Shown: one piece after another, positions 29,927 through 41,584 of the stretch | Layout of the letters: the number at the start of each line of letters is the position of its first letter | How positions within the stretch are numbered: position 1 is the first letter of the stretch | NCBI GenBank assembly: GCA_963840275.1 | Contig: CAWIYK010000004.1 | Coordinates: forward strand, 1-64,000 | DNA: 64,000 nt | DNA from: Actinophytocola sp963840275 | GTDB taxonomy: Bacteria > Actinomycetota > Actinomycetes > Mycobacteriales > Pseudonocardiaceae | Direction: 5' to 3' | The notes under the pieces: model-generated | Database searches by the model: none | What the model saw: the letters and a program-made list of their open reading frames with translations, nothing else | Told to the model about the DNA's origin: nothing | Made by a program: the position numbers and the translations under genes

Positions 29927-31139
29927 CGTTCTCGTCCGCCAAGTCCACGTTCGCGTCGTGCTCGTCGCTGGTCACCGCGAAGCACGACGTGCCGTCCTTC
30001 TGACAACGCACGAAGAACAGCCACGGCCCTTCCTCCGGCGTCACCGCGGCCTTGAGCGCTTCCTCGCTCGGCGAGGAGATCGGCGTGGGCGGCAGGCCGG
30101 TGTTGTCGTAGGTGTTGTACGGCCCGACCTTCGCCCGGTCCGACGGGTTCGTGCGGATCGCCGGTCGGTCGAGCACGTAGTTGATCGTGGAGTCGTACTG
30201 GAGCTTCATCGACTCCTTGAGCCGGTTGTACGTCACCCTGGCGACCTTGCCGAAGTCCTTGCCGATCGCCTCGCGCTCGACCAGCGACGCCATCACCAGC
30301 ACCTGGTAGGGCGTGTAGCCGGTGTCGTCGGCGATCGTCGGCAGGCCGAGCGCCTGCATCTGCGTCGCGGACTCGCTGATCAGCTGCTTCCACAGCTCCT
30401 CCGCCGACGCGCCCGGCTTGACGTCGTACACGCCGGGCATGACCAGGCCCTCCAGCCTGCGGTGCGGCTCGGCCCGGCCGGCGTCCGGGATCGCCCACTC
30501 CGGCACCCCGAGCTTGGCGAGGTCGGCGGTCTTCGCGATCTCGGCGAGCTGCTCGACCGGCACACACGTGCTCTTGCCGTTCAGCTCGGCGCACGAGGCG
30601 TCCGCGAGCTGCGCGACGATGCCCTTGCCGACCGAACCGTCGCCCTTGGTGACGTTCTCGAGCTGGCTGCCCGGCCTGATCTGCAGGTTCCCGACCCGCA
30701 CCTTGGGGTCGATGATCCGGGTGACCGCGGCCGCGCCGGACGCCTTGGTCTTCATCACGTAGTAGCCGGGCTGCACGCCACGCACGTCGGAGTTCGCCTC
30801 GGCCGCCGCGACGAACGCGCGCGAGCTGGCCACCACGCCGGCGTCGGCCAGCGTGGCGGCGATGTCGCCGGTGGACTGGCCGTCCTGCACCTGGACGACG
30901 ATGTCGCTCTCACCCTGACCGGCGAAGTCCTCGAAGTCGCCGATGCCCATGATCTGCTTGAGGCCGTAGTAGCCGCCGAGCGCGATGAGCGCCAGCACGA
31001 CGGCCATGCTGACCCACAGCACGGTCCGACGCTTCTTCTTGCGTGGCGGTGGCTTGCGCCGGGCGCGGTCCTGCCGGACCGGGCGATGCCGCTCCGTCCG
31101 TGCCTCGCTGAACAGATCCAGATCGTCGTCGTGGGTCAT
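29916..31139 (-). CDS. mltG: Endolytic murein transglycosylase MltG
   Basis: MltG (YceG) cuts nascent glycan strands at the membrane. The 407-residue protein has a charged cytoplasmic N-terminus (Arg/Lys-rich, residues 16-38), one membrane helix (residues ~39-60), a LysM-like region and the YceG domain with catalytic Glu in ASLVEREA; YDSTINYVL and YNTYDNTGLPPTPIS are family marks. ATG at 31139 overlaps ruvX as ATGA. It sits in the common alaS-ruvX-mltG-aroE order. Confidence 0.96.
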   Translation of the reverse strand: MTHDDDLDLFSEARTERHRPVRQDRARRKPPPRKKKRRTVLWVSMAVVLALIALGGYYGLKQIMGIGDFEDFAGQGESDIVVQVQDGQSTGDIAATLADAGVVASSRAFVAAAEANSDVRGVQPGYYVMKTKASGAAAVTRIIDPKVRVGNLQIRPGSQLENVTKGDGSVGKGIVAQLADASCAELNGKSTCVPVEQLAEIAKTADLAKLGVPEWAIPDAGRAEPHRRLEGLVMPGVYDVKPGASAEELWKQLISESATQMQALGLPTIADDTGYTPYQVLVMASLVEREAIGKDFGKVARVTYNRLKESMKLQYDSTINYVLDRPAIRTNPSDRAKVGPYNTYDNTGLPPTPISSPSEEALKAAVTPEEGPWLFFVRCQKDGTSCFAVTSDEHDANVDLADENGAY

Positions 31140-31623
31140 CGTTCCTGCGCCTCCGGTGGCGCCTGACGCGCCCGCCCGTCCAGCCAGGCCTGCAATATCT
31201 CGACGGCCGCCGCCTGGTCGACCACCGCCCGCTGCCGCTTGCCGCGAACACCGCGATCGCTGAGCATCCTGGTGGCGCTGACCGTGGTCAAGCGTTCGTC
31301 CGCCAGCCGGACCGGCACCGGACGCACCCGACGCGCCAGTCGCCTGGCGTACGTCGACGCGATCGCCGCCGCCTTGCCATGGCGCGCCGCGAGCGTCCTG
31401 GGTAAACCGACCACCACTTCGACCACCTCGTGCTCGACAACGAGCTCGGCCAGACGGTCCAGATCGCTGTCCGAGCGTTCGTCGCGAGACAGCGTAACGA
31501 GTGGCGTCGCGAGAACCGGACCGGGATCGCTGATAGCGACCCCGACCCGTACAGAACCGACATCGACCCCGAGCCTGCGGCCGGGCCCCGGATCCTCGGG
31601 GCCCGGCCGGTCAGGAGCGGTCA

Positions 31624-31624
<1 letters not shown>
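31136..31624 (-). CDS. ruvX: Holliday junction resolvase-like RuvX (YqgF)
   Basis: The 162-residue RNase H-like protein contributes to pre-16S rRNA processing or junction resolution. Key features are LGVDVGSVRVGVAISD (first Asp), VVVGLPRTL, and RLADERLTT (Glu), and the C-terminal Asp in DQAAAVEIL. The GTG start at 31624 overlaps the alaS stop by one base (TAGTG). It is coupled to mltG. Confidence 0.95.
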
Positions 31625-34290
<2,666 letters not shown>

Positions 34291-34368
34291 GATGAGTCCT
34301 TGAGGTGTCGATACGACGGGGAGTCCGGTCCAGGCGGACAGCGCCGCGGCGCGCGGGGCCGCGCGGGG

Positions 34369-34695
34369 TCAGCTGCCCGCCCGGCGAGCTCGCGCGTCGG
34401 AGGGACGGCTCGGCCGCGCGGTGCGCGCGCCGTCCCGGACACCGAGGGCGTGGCGGGCCACCGGACTCACTCCGGATCGCTGCTCCACCACGTCGGACAA
34501 CTCCTCTTCGCGTTCGACCATGCCCGCCCGGACGTCGGCACCGAAGGAGCCGAGCGCGCCGGCGAGCTCACGCATGGCCTCACCGAGGTTGCCGGCGAGA
34601 CCGGCGGGGGTGGCGGCTCTGGCCGTCTCCCGCGCCTTCCTCGACAAGGCTACGCCGGTGGCAACCCCGACCCCAAGCCAAAACAGGCGTCGCAC
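34369..34695 (-). CDS. DUF6167-type small membrane protein
   Basis: This 108-residue protein begins with a hydrophobic helix (LFWLGVGVATGVAL) followed by a helical, charged region. In actinomycetes this family sits between a DUF948 gene and alaS, as here. The GTG start at 34695 overlaps the DUF948 stop by one base (TAGTG). Its function is unknown; a cell-envelope role is often supposed. The Arg-rich C-terminus is not conserved as far as I can tell. Confidence 0.75.
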   Translation of the reverse strand: MRRLFWLGVGVATGVALSRKARETARAATPAGLAGNLGEAMRELAGALGSFGADVRAGMVEREEELSDVVEQRSGVSPVARHALGVRDGARTARPSRPSDARARRAGS

Positions 34696-35102
34696 TACTT
34701 GGCCCCCTTGCGCTTCCCGCGCCTGGCGTGCTTGCCGTCCGCCTCGGCCTTTGCCTTGCGGCGGGCCTTGATCGCCTTGCTGACGCCGTAGGACAACGCC
34801 GCCGTCTTGACGAGCGGGCCGCCGAGCGTTGCGGTGAACACCGAGGTCAGTGCGGACACGTTGCCGGTGACGGCCTGGGTGTTCGCCGTGATGCCGTCCA
34901 CCCGCTCGAGCTGCGTGTTCACGCGCGTCAGCGTGGTGTTGGCCTCGCTGAAGATCGGGTCGGTGTTGGTGTGCGCCTTGCGGATCGCGATGGTCGCCTC
35001 GTCGAGCGTGCGTCCGAGTTTGATCAACGGGATCGCCAGCAGCAGAACGAGCAGCACGAACGCGCCGGCCGCGATGAGTGCGGCGACCTGCCCTGCTGAC
35101 AC
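34695..35102 (-). CDS. DUF948 domain protein
   Basis: The 135-residue protein has an N-terminal transmembrane helix (AALIAAGAFVLLVLLLAIPL) and a long amphipathic helix of DUF948 type (TLTRVNTQLERVDGITANT), ending in a Lys/Arg-rich tail. The GTG start follows AAGGAGGG. It forms a pair with the DUF6167 gene upstream of alaS, as in many actinomycetes. Role unknown. Confidence 0.82.
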   Translation of the reverse strand: MSAGQVAALIAAGAFVLLVLLLAIPLIKLGRTLDEATIAIRKAHTNTDPIFSEANTTLTRVNTQLERVDGITANTQAVTGNVSALTSVFTATLGGPLVKTAALSYGVSKAIKARRKAKAEADGKHARRGKRKGAK

Positions 35103-35173
35103 GAGCCCTCCTTGAAACCGGGGTCTGAGATGCGGGTCAGGTTACCGCGCGACCCCGACAGCGGCCTGTTCGG

Positions 35174-36007
35174 TCACCCGGTCCGCGTGGCGAGGTGGCT
35201 GTGGGTGTCCAGCAGGCGCAGTGTCGTGTCCCGGTCCGCGCGCGGCAGCTCCAGCAGGACCCGCTCCACACCCGCCGCCGCGAGGGTCTCGAGCACCCGC
35301 TCGTCCGGCGGCGCGTTCATCACCGTGACCGGCACGTCGGCGCGGCCGAGATCGGCGGCGCGCCCGCGCAGCTCGGCGAGCTCGGCCACGAGCGGCGCCG
35401 GTTCGCCGGGGTAGACCGGTAACCAGCCGTCGGCGTACTCGGCGATCTTGCGCCATGCCGGCATCAGTCCGCCGCCGACCAGTACGACCGGGCCGGACGG
35501 CGGTTTCGGCCACGAGTACAGCGCGGGGAAGTCGACGTGGTCGCCGTGGAACTCGGCCTCGTCCTTGGTCCAGATCTCCCGCATGGCCAGCATGTGCTCG
35601 CGCAGCACGGCGACCTTCTGGCTCGGCTCGACACCGTGGGCGCGCAGCTCGCCGTCGTGCCAGCCGGCTCCGACGCCGATGACCACGCGGCCGCCGGAGA
35701 ACGTGTCGAGGCTCGCGATGGCCTTGGCGGTGACGATCGGCTCGTGCTGCGCGGCGAGCAGGACCGAGGTGCCGAGGGTGAGTCGTTCCGTGGCGCCCGC
35801 GACGACGGCGAGCGTGGTCAGCGGGTCGGCCATCCTCGGGTGGGTGCGGGCCTGGTCCTCGGTGGGCATCCGCTGTTCGTCGTGCACCGGCAGGTTCGTG
35901 TGCTCGCCGACGAACAACGCCTCGAACCCGCGCTCCTCCAGTCCTCGGCCGAGATCGACGGGGTGGATGCCGTCGTCGGTGAGCGCGTACCAGAAGCCGA
36001 CCTTCAC
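35174..36007 (-). CDS. LLM-class F420-dependent oxidoreductase
   Basis: The 277-residue luciferase-like TIM-barrel protein has GFEALFVGEHTNLP, LTTLAVVAGATERLTLGTSVLLAA, and VVIGVGAGWHDGEL, typical of F420-dependent LLM oxidoreductases (TIGR03619-type). It probably reduces or oxidises a small organic substrate with F420H2. The GTG start at 36007 overlaps the rarA stop as GTGA, so it may be co-expressed with rarA from the DNA-damage-type promoter. Confidence 0.88.
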   Translation of the reverse strand: MKVGFWYALTDDGIHPVDLGRGLEERGFEALFVGEHTNLPVHDEQRMPTEDQARTHPRMADPLTTLAVVAGATERLTLGTSVLLAAQHEPIVTAKAIASLDTFSGGRVVIGVGAGWHDGELRAHGVEPSQKVAVLREHMLAMREIWTKDEAEFHGDHVDFPALYSWPKPPSGPVVLVGGGLMPAWRKIAEYADGWLPVYPGEPAPLVAELAELRGRAADLGRADVPVTVMNAPPDERVLETLAAAGVERVLLELPRADRDTTLRLLDTHSHLATRTG

Positions 36008-37365
36008 TTGTCCCCCCTGATGACCCTGCGCAGCCTGGGCAGGCGCTCGGCGAGCGCGCGCTCGGCGCCGCGCTGTGTCGGTTGGTAGTAGTCGCGGCCG
36101 ACCAGCTCGTCCGGCGGGTACTGCTGCTCCAGCACGCCGTCCGGCACGTCGTGCGGGTAGCGGTAGCCGGTGGCGTTGCCGAGCTTCTTCGCGCCCGCGT
36201 AGTGCCCGTCGCGCAGGTGGGCGGGCACGTTGCCGACCGCGCCCTGCCGGACGTCGGCCATGGCCTGGCTGATGGCGGTGGTGACGGCGTTGGACTTCGG
36301 CGCGGTGGCGAGGTGGACGGTGGCGTGCGCGAGGTTGAGCGCGCACTCGGGTAAGCCGATCAGCTGGACGGCCTGCGCCGCGGCGGTGGCGGTCTGCAGG
36401 GCGGTCGGGTCGGCCATGCCGACGTCCTCGCTCGCGTGGATCACCAGGCGCCGCGCGATGAACCTCGGGTCCTCCCCCGCCTCGATCATCCGCGCGAGGT
36501 AGTGCAGCGAGGCGTCGACGTCGGAGCCGCGGATCGACTTGATGAACGCGCTGATCACGTCGTAGTGCTGGTCGCCCTGGCGGTCGTAGCGGACCGCCGC
36601 CTTGTCGACCGTGGACTCGACGGTGGCGAGATCGACCGTGCCGTCGTTGGTGGCGGCCGCCGAGTCGGCGGCGGCCTCCAGCGCGGTGAGCGCGCGCCGG
36701 GCGTCCCCGCCGGCGAGCCGGACGATGTGGTCCTCCGCGTCCTCGTCGAGCGTGACGGCGCCGCCGAGGCCCCGTTCGTCGGCGACGGCACGCCGGACCA
36801 GATCGCGGACGTCGTCGTCGGTCAGCGACCGCAGCTGCAGCACGAGCGAACGGGACAGCAGCGGCGAGACCACCGAGAAGAACGGGTTCTCCGTGGTGGC
36901 CGCGACCAGCAGCACGATCCGGTCCTCCACGGCGCCGAGCAGCGCGTCCTGCTGGGTGCGGGAGAAGCGGTGCACCTCGTCGATGAACAGGACGGTCGAC
37001 TCGCCGGAGTGCGTGAGGCGGCGGCGGGCCTCCTCGATGACGCCGCGGACCTCCTTGACGCCGGCCGACAGCGCGGACATGCCGACGAACCGCCGGCCGA
37101 TCGCGCTCGACACCAGCATCGCGAGGGTGGTCTTGCCGGTGCCGGGCGGGCCGTACAGCATCAGCGACGCCGGCGCGGCGCCCTCCACCAGCCTGCGCAG
37201 CGGCGCGCCGGGACCCAGCAGGTGGTCCTGGCCGACCACCTCGTCGAGCGAGGCCGGGCGCATGCGGACCGCGAGCGGCGCGTTCGCGCGCACCCGCTCC
37301 TTGGCGCCGGGATGCTGCTCCTTCGGCGGGCTGTCGAACAGTTCGAGGTCGAGCCCATCTTCCAC
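36004..37365 (-). CDS. rarA: Replication-associated recombination protein RarA/MgsA
   Basis: RarA is an AAA+ clamp-loader-like ATPase acting at stalled forks. Walker A GPPGTGKT is at residues 72-79, Walker B FIDEVHRF, sensor 1 ATTENPFF, and the C-terminal MgsA domain contains SDVDASLHYLARMIEAGEDP and AKKLGNATGYRYPHD. I place the start at GTG 37365 because a PafBC-type -10 (TAGCGT) ends 7 nt upstream, implying a leaderless mRNA; GTG 37389 and TTG 37395 lie within or before that promoter. The protein is then 453 residues. Confidence 0.95.
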   Translation of the reverse strand: MEDGLDLELFDSPPKEQHPGAKERVRANAPLAVRMRPASLDEVVGQDHLLGPGAPLRRLVEGAAPASLMLYGPPGTGKTTLAMLVSSAIGRRFVGMSALSAGVKEVRGVIEEARRRLTHSGESTVLFIDEVHRFSRTQQDALLGAVEDRIVLLVAATTENPFFSVVSPLLSRSLVLQLRSLTDDDVRDLVRRAVADERGLGGAVTLDEDAEDHIVRLAGGDARRALTALEAAADSAAATNDGTVDLATVESTVDKAAVRYDRQGDQHYDVISAFIKSIRGSDVDASLHYLARMIEAGEDPRFIARRLVIHASEDVGMADPTALQTATAAAQAVQLIGLPECALNLAHATVHLATAPKSNAVTTAISQAMADVRQGAVGNVPAHLRDGHYAGAKKLGNATGYRYPHDVPDGVLEQQYPPDELVGRDYYQPTQRGAERALAERLPRLRRVIRGDK

Positions 37366-37372
37366 GGGCTCG

Positions 37373-37395
37373 ACGCTACCCGGCACCACCGACAA
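37373..37395 (-). promoter_or_regulatory. PafBC/RecA-NDp-type promoter of rarA
   Basis: TTGTCGGTG (37387-37395), 8-nt spacer, TAGCGT (37373-37378), then GTG after 7 nt. This is the best-placed of the six sites and decides the rarA start. Confidence 0.7.
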
Positions 37396-37539
37396 CCCTT
37401 ACGATTGCCTCGCGCGGCCGGGGCCGCGCCCCGTCCGCGGAAAGGGCTGAGCCCACCCTGTGGCGTTACCTTGCCGACCGCGCCTTCTTCCCCCGCCCGG
37501 TGCAAGCGGACCACGGGCGAACGGGGTGAGGAGGTTGTC

Positions 37540-38871
37540 GTGAGCACATCACTGCCCGCCGCCGCGAACCTTGCGCAGCTGCGCAAGCAGGCCAAGGACC
37601 TCGCACGTGCCGAGTCGGTGAAGCTGACCCGCGCACAGCACGAGATCGCCGTCCGGCACGGGTTCCCGAGCTGGCCGAAGCTGCGGGCCTACGTCGAACG
37701 GGTGCAGTCCAACGGGGCCGGGCTGCAGCACGCGTTCGACGAGGACCCGGACTACTACGCCGACCGGGCGACCGGCCTGCTCGCGTCGGCGTCGGACGGC
37801 ACGCCGTCGTCGGTCGCGGAGTTCGCGCGCTGGTCGGCGCCGCTGACCGCGGCCGGCGCTCGTGCCGTCGTGGCGCGCAACCACGGGTTCGCGAGCTGGG
37901 CGGCGCTGCGCCGGCACGTCGGCGGCCTGCGGACCAGCGGCGAGCCGTTCGCGCGGGCGTTCCAGCTGCTGCGGGCGCAGGACCCGGCCGGGCTCGGCGA
38001 GCTGCTCGACCGGTTCCCCGAACTGGTCGCCGCGCGCGGCACCAACGGCAACGACCTGCTGGCACTGGCATCGGCGACGTGCGACGAGCGGCTGGTGACG
38101 CTCCTGCTGTCCCGCGGCGCGAACGTCACGCGGGGCAACGCGCACGGGTGGACCGCGCTGCACCAGGCCGCGTTCTCCGACCTGCCGCAGATGGCGCGGG
38201 TGCTCGTCGAGGCGGGCGCGCCGGTCGACGTGTCGGCGCGCGGGGACGGCGGCACACCGCTCGCGGTGGCCCTGTTCTGGGGAAACACGACGGTCGCGCG
38301 GCTGCTCGCGGAGCACGGGGTGACCCCGCGAAACCTGCGCACGGCGGCCGGCCTCGACGACGTGCCGCTGCTCGAGTCGCTGTGGGCCACCGGCGAGGGT
38401 GGCGCCCGCCGCGTCTTCTACCGGCCGCACGGCGGCTTCCCGGAATGGCACCCGACCTCGGACCCCGCCGAGATCCGCGACGAGGCCCTGAGCTGGGCGG
38501 CTCGCGCGGACGCGGTCGGGGCGATCGACGCGCTGCACGGGTTCGGCGCGGACCTGGACGCGGACGTGTACCGGGGCACCGCCCTGACCTGGGCGGCGAC
38601 GCGCGGGCGGGTCCGCGCGGTCCGGCGCCTGCTCGCGCTCGGCGCGTCCGTCGACCGGCGCGGCACGTTCGGCGGGCCACAGCACGGCGTCGGCACGACC
38701 GCGCTGCACCACGCCGCCGAGAGCGGTCACCTGGAGGTCATCGAGTTGCTGCTCGCCGCCGGCGCGGACCCCACGATCGAGGACGAGCTGTACCAGGGCA
38801 CGCCGGCGAGCTGGGCGGAACACAACGGCCAGGAGGCGGCGCGGGCACTACTCACGCACGGTTCCGACTGA
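37540..38871 (+). CDS. Ankyrin-repeat protein
   Basis: The 443-residue soluble protein has a distinctive N-terminal part (LAQLRKQAKDLARA and two FPSW/FASW motifs around AVRHGFPSWPKL and ARNHGFASWAAL) followed by ankyrin repeats: GWTALHQAAFSDLPQMARVLVEAGA, GGTPLAVALFWGNTTVARLL-like, and TALHHAAESGHLEVIELLLAAGADP. It likely binds another protein. The GTG start at 37540 follows GAGGAGG. It ends 3 nt before the convergent SGNH gene, so no room remains for a terminator. Confidence 0.85.
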   Translation: MSTSLPAAANLAQLRKQAKDLARAESVKLTRAQHEIAVRHGFPSWPKLRAYVERVQSNGAGLQHAFDEDPDYYADRATGLLASASDGTPSSVAEFARWSAPLTAAGARAVVARNHGFASWAALRRHVGGLRTSGEPFARAFQLLRAQDPAGLGELLDRFPELVAARGTNGNDLLALASATCDERLVTLLLSRGANVTRGNAHGWTALHQAAFSDLPQMARVLVEAGAPVDVSARGDGGTPLAVALFWGNTTVARLLAEHGVTPRNLRTAAGLDDVPLLESLWATGEGGARRVFYRPHGGFPEWHPTSDPAEIRDEALSWAARADAVGAIDALHGFGADLDADVYRGTALTWAATRGRVRAVRRLLALGASVDRRGTFGGPQHGVGTTALHHAAESGHLEVIELLLAAGADPTIEDELYQGTPASWAEHNGQEAARALLTHGSD

Positions 38872-38874
38872 CAC

Positions 38875-39648
38875 TCAGCCTTCGAGCGTCACCGGGGTCA
38901 GCTCGGGTCGTTTCGCGGTCCGGCCGGTGCCCGAGGAGATTCCGCGGATGCGTCGCCCGACCCACGGGCCGAGGAAGCCGCTGAGCCAACGCAGTTCCGT
39001 GCGCACCGCGGTCCACCGGGTCGGGCGCGGCAGCACCGGCAGCGGCCGGGTCCACGAGTCGTCGGCGTCGGGCAGTTCCAGCACGTGCGCCATCGAGTCC
39101 GCGATGATCTGGTGGCCGAACGGGCTCGCGTGCAGCCGGTCCGCCGACCAGATGCGGGCGTCGGTGGTCACGTCGACGGTGAACGTCTCCACGACACGCA
39201 CGTCGTGGCGGGCCGCGGCCTCCCGGATGCGCGCGTTCAGCTCGAGCACGCGCGGCACCAGCGGCCGCGCGAAGGGCGTGATCCGGCCGACGTTCGGGAA
39301 GGTCACCGTGGCCACGCGGGCACCGACCGAGGTCAGCGAGGCGAACATCGCCTCCAGGTTGCCGGCGACCATGCCCGGGTCGAACTTCGGGCGCAGCAGG
39401 TCGTTCAGGCCCGCCACCACCGTCGCGAGGTCCGGCCGCATGGCGAGCGCCGGCTCGAGCTGCTCGGCGTGCACCTCGCCGGCGAGCTTGCCGCGCACGG
39501 CGAGGTTCGCGTAGCGGAGGTCGGGACTCAGCTCGGCGAGCCGCGCCGCGAGCCGGTCGGCCCAACCCCGATAGCCACGGACGTCGTCGCCGTCGCCGAG
39601 GCCTTCGGTCTGGCTGTCGCCGATCGCGACATAGCGTTGGTACGACAC
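38875..39648 (-). CDS. SGNH/GDSL hydrolase
   Basis: The 257-residue esterase/lipase has block I GDSQTEG (nucleophile Ser), block III GLNDLLRP (Asn), and block V DRLHASPFGH (Asp/His). There is no signal peptide, so it acts in the cytosol. The GTG start is preceded by GGGGGAG. The substrate is unknown; relatives deacetylate or hydrolyse small esters. Confidence 0.88.
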   Translation of the reverse strand: MSYQRYVAIGDSQTEGLGDGDDVRGYRGWADRLAARLAELSPDLRYANLAVRGKLAGEVHAEQLEPALAMRPDLATVVAGLNDLLRPKFDPGMVAGNLEAMFASLTSVGARVATVTFPNVGRITPFARPLVPRVLELNARIREAAARHDVRVVETFTVDVTTDARIWSADRLHASPFGHQIIADSMAHVLELPDADDSWTRPLPVLPRPTRWTAVRTELRWLSGFLGPWVGRRIRGISSGTGRTAKRPELTPVTLEG

Positions 39649-39711
39649 TGCCGCTCCCCCGATCCTGGTAGGTCCTCCGCCAGCCTATCGACGGCGGCTA
39701 CCCTGCCCGAC

Positions 39712-40284
39712 GTGCAACGAGTCACCCGACTGCCCGTGGACGCGAAGCTGGTCGTGCACGCGCGGTCGCGCCGTGCCCTGCGGGAGCACGCGCCCACCAT
39801 GGCGGTCTTCGCCGCGACCACCGCGGTCGCGGTGCTCGGCGTGGTGACCACCGGCTCGCCGGTGTGGGTCGTGATCGGACTCCTGTGCCTGGCCGGGCTG
39901 GTGCTCGAGCTGCTGTTGGTGCGCTCGCAGACCGCCTTCGGACCGCTGCTGGCCGCCGACGACGAGCATGTGTGGGTGCGGGCCGGCGGGTTCCTGGCAC
40001 CGCGGTCGGTTCAGCTGGCGTGGTCGGACATCACAGTCGTGACGCTGCACCTGTGGCACGGTCGCCGCAACGCCACCGCGCGCTACCTCGCGTTCGACCT
40101 CACCGCCGAGGCGACCGCCGAACTGCTGGCCGACCGCGCGCTCGCGTCCCGGGCCAAGCGGCTGAGCCGCACGTTCGGTGCCCCGCTCGCGCTCGCCGAG
40201 CAGGGCGAACGCATGCTGGACGAAGCCGTGCGCACGCTGCGCGACCTCGCCCCGGAGCACGTGCGGTTCGCGCAGAAGACGTAG
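39712..40284 (+). CDS. Two-helix membrane protein, PH-like
   Basis: The 190-residue protein has a basic N-terminus, two transmembrane helices (residues ~32-70) and a soluble C-terminal half with segments HVWVRAGGFL and VQLAWSDITVVTLHLW that resemble bacterial PH-like (YcxB/DUF) domains. GTG at 39712 lies 7 nt after TACCCT, suggesting a leaderless mRNA. The function is unknown. It is convergent with the methyltransferase gene, 4 nt apart. Confidence 0.7.
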   Translation: MQRVTRLPVDAKLVVHARSRRALREHAPTMAVFAATTAVAVLGVVTTGSPVWVVIGLLCLAGLVLELLLVRSQTAFGPLLAADDEHVWVRAGGFLAPRSVQLAWSDITVVTLHLWHGRRNATARYLAFDLTAEATAELLADRALASRAKRLSRTFGAPLALAEQGERMLDEAVRTLRDLAPEHVRFAQKT

Positions 40285-40288
40285 CCCG

Positions 40289-41209
40289 CTACGGGACGTT
40301 CAGCTCCACGATGGCGATCGCGCCGGCGGTGTGGACCGCGGCGACGGCCAGCCCGGCGCTCTCCGCGAGCGCGGTCAGCTCGGGGACATCCCGTTCCCGC
40401 CCGCCGCCGAACTGCGTCAGACCGCGCAGGTCCGTCTCGGTCCACAGCGCGTCCGTGATCTTCTCGATCACGAGCACCGCGCCGTCCTCACCGGCCGCCG
40501 CCGCGCAGTTGCGCAGGATCGCACGCGCGTCGTCGTCGCCCCAGTCACGCACCACCGCGGACAGCAGGTAGCCCTCGGCGCCCGCCGGCAGCTCACCGAA
40601 GAAGTCGCCGGCGACCGCGTCCGCGCGGTCGGACAACCCGGCGGCGTCGAGCATCTTGCGGGCCGCCTCGGCCGTGTCCGGCATGTCGACCACCGTGCCC
40701 CGCAGCGTGGCGTACTCGGTCAGCAAGGCGATCAGCAGTGTGCCGTCGCCGCCGCCGACATCGACCACGTGCCCGAGCGCACCCCAGTCGTACGCCGACA
40801 CGATCAGCGGCGCGTCGGCACTGACATCGGCGCCCATCGGCTCGCCGGTGCGAACGCTGTGCAGCAGCCGCACGAACGACAGGTCGGCGTGCCCGAGCGC
40901 GCCGTCGATGTCCCAGCGAGCCCGCAGCCCGGCGGGGTGGTCGTCGCGCAACCCGGCGCCCAGTTCGGTCAACGCGTACCGGTCGCCGTCGTCCCGGGAC
41001 AGCACGCCGACGGTGGTGAGGTGGCGCAGCACACGGTCGAGCGCGGTCGCGTCGGCGCCGACCCGGTCGGCGAGTTCCGCGGCGCCCCGAGGCAGATGCT
41101 CGGCGATCCCCAGTGTGGCCACGACCCGTAACGCCATCGGAGTGGCGAGGTCAGCCATCGTGGTGAGTTCAGTTGTACGGTCTGTACGCGGTGTCTCCTT
41201 GTCTGTCAT
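40289..41209 (-). CDS. Class I SAM O-methyltransferase (family 2)
   Basis: The 306-residue protein has the N-terminal winged-helix dimerisation domain of acetylserotonin-type O-methyltransferases (LATPMALRVVATLGIAEHL) and the SAM loop VVDVGGGDGTLLIALL. AVVRDWGDDDARAIL and GAVLVIEKI are further family marks. The ATG at 41209 has GAAGGGAG 8 nt upstream; an ATG at 41233 is possible. These enzymes usually methylate phenolic secondary metabolites, but no partner genes are next to it. Confidence 0.88.
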   Translation of the reverse strand: MTDKETPRTDRTTELTTMADLATPMALRVVATLGIAEHLPRGAAELADRVGADATALDRVLRHLTTVGVLSRDDGDRYALTELGAGLRDDHPAGLRARWDIDGALGHADLSFVRLLHSVRTGEPMGADVSADAPLIVSAYDWGALGHVVDVGGGDGTLLIALLTEYATLRGTVVDMPDTAEAARKMLDAAGLSDRADAVAGDFFGELPAGAEGYLLSAVVRDWGDDDARAILRNCAAAAGEDGAVLVIEKITDALWTETDLRGLTQFGGGRERDVPELTALAESAGLAVAAVHTAGAIAIVELNVP

Positions 41210-41270
41210 CGCGTCTCCCTTCGCCTTGCTCACAACCTACGTGCGGGGCACAAAGCCCGCAGAAGGGTCG

Positions 41271-41570
41271 GCGGCGTATTAGTGGGGCGATGGCCTGGAT
41301 TTGTTTGAGGCGTTGGAAACAGCGTTCGATCATGTTGCGGCGGCCGGAGGGATTCGGGCGAAGACGGGGTGCCCGACAGTCTGTGGCAGCGAGTGGAGCC
41401 GTTGTCGATTGCGCGTCCGCCACGGCGGAGCAGCATCCGGGCCGAATGCCGGTGGATGATCGGCCCCCATGTTCCGGCCTCGGCGAGACCAGATGGGTTA
41501 TCGGACGCGGCTTCGCGTGGCTCACCTGTCGGCTTGTGGCGAACGTGCTGGCGGCTGCTGCGCGGCACCC
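41271..41570. mobile_element. Decayed IS5-like transposase fragments
   Basis: On the minus strand 41271-41360 encodes GRRNMIERCFQRLKQIQAI, the C-terminal signature of IS5/IS4-type transposases (RRNxxERCFxRLKQ). On the plus strand 41369-41560 encodes the N-terminal start PDSLWQRVEPL and, in a second frame, GRMPVDDRPP. The two ends of the transposase therefore lie in opposite orientation, so this is a rearranged, dead element. No terminal repeats were identified. Confidence 0.65.
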
Positions 41571-41584
41571 GTGATGCTGTACGC

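Noticed and set aside
37387..37395. TTG or GTG start of rarA upstream of 37365
   Set aside because: These codons lie within the -35 element of the promoter that places the transcript start beside GTG 37365.
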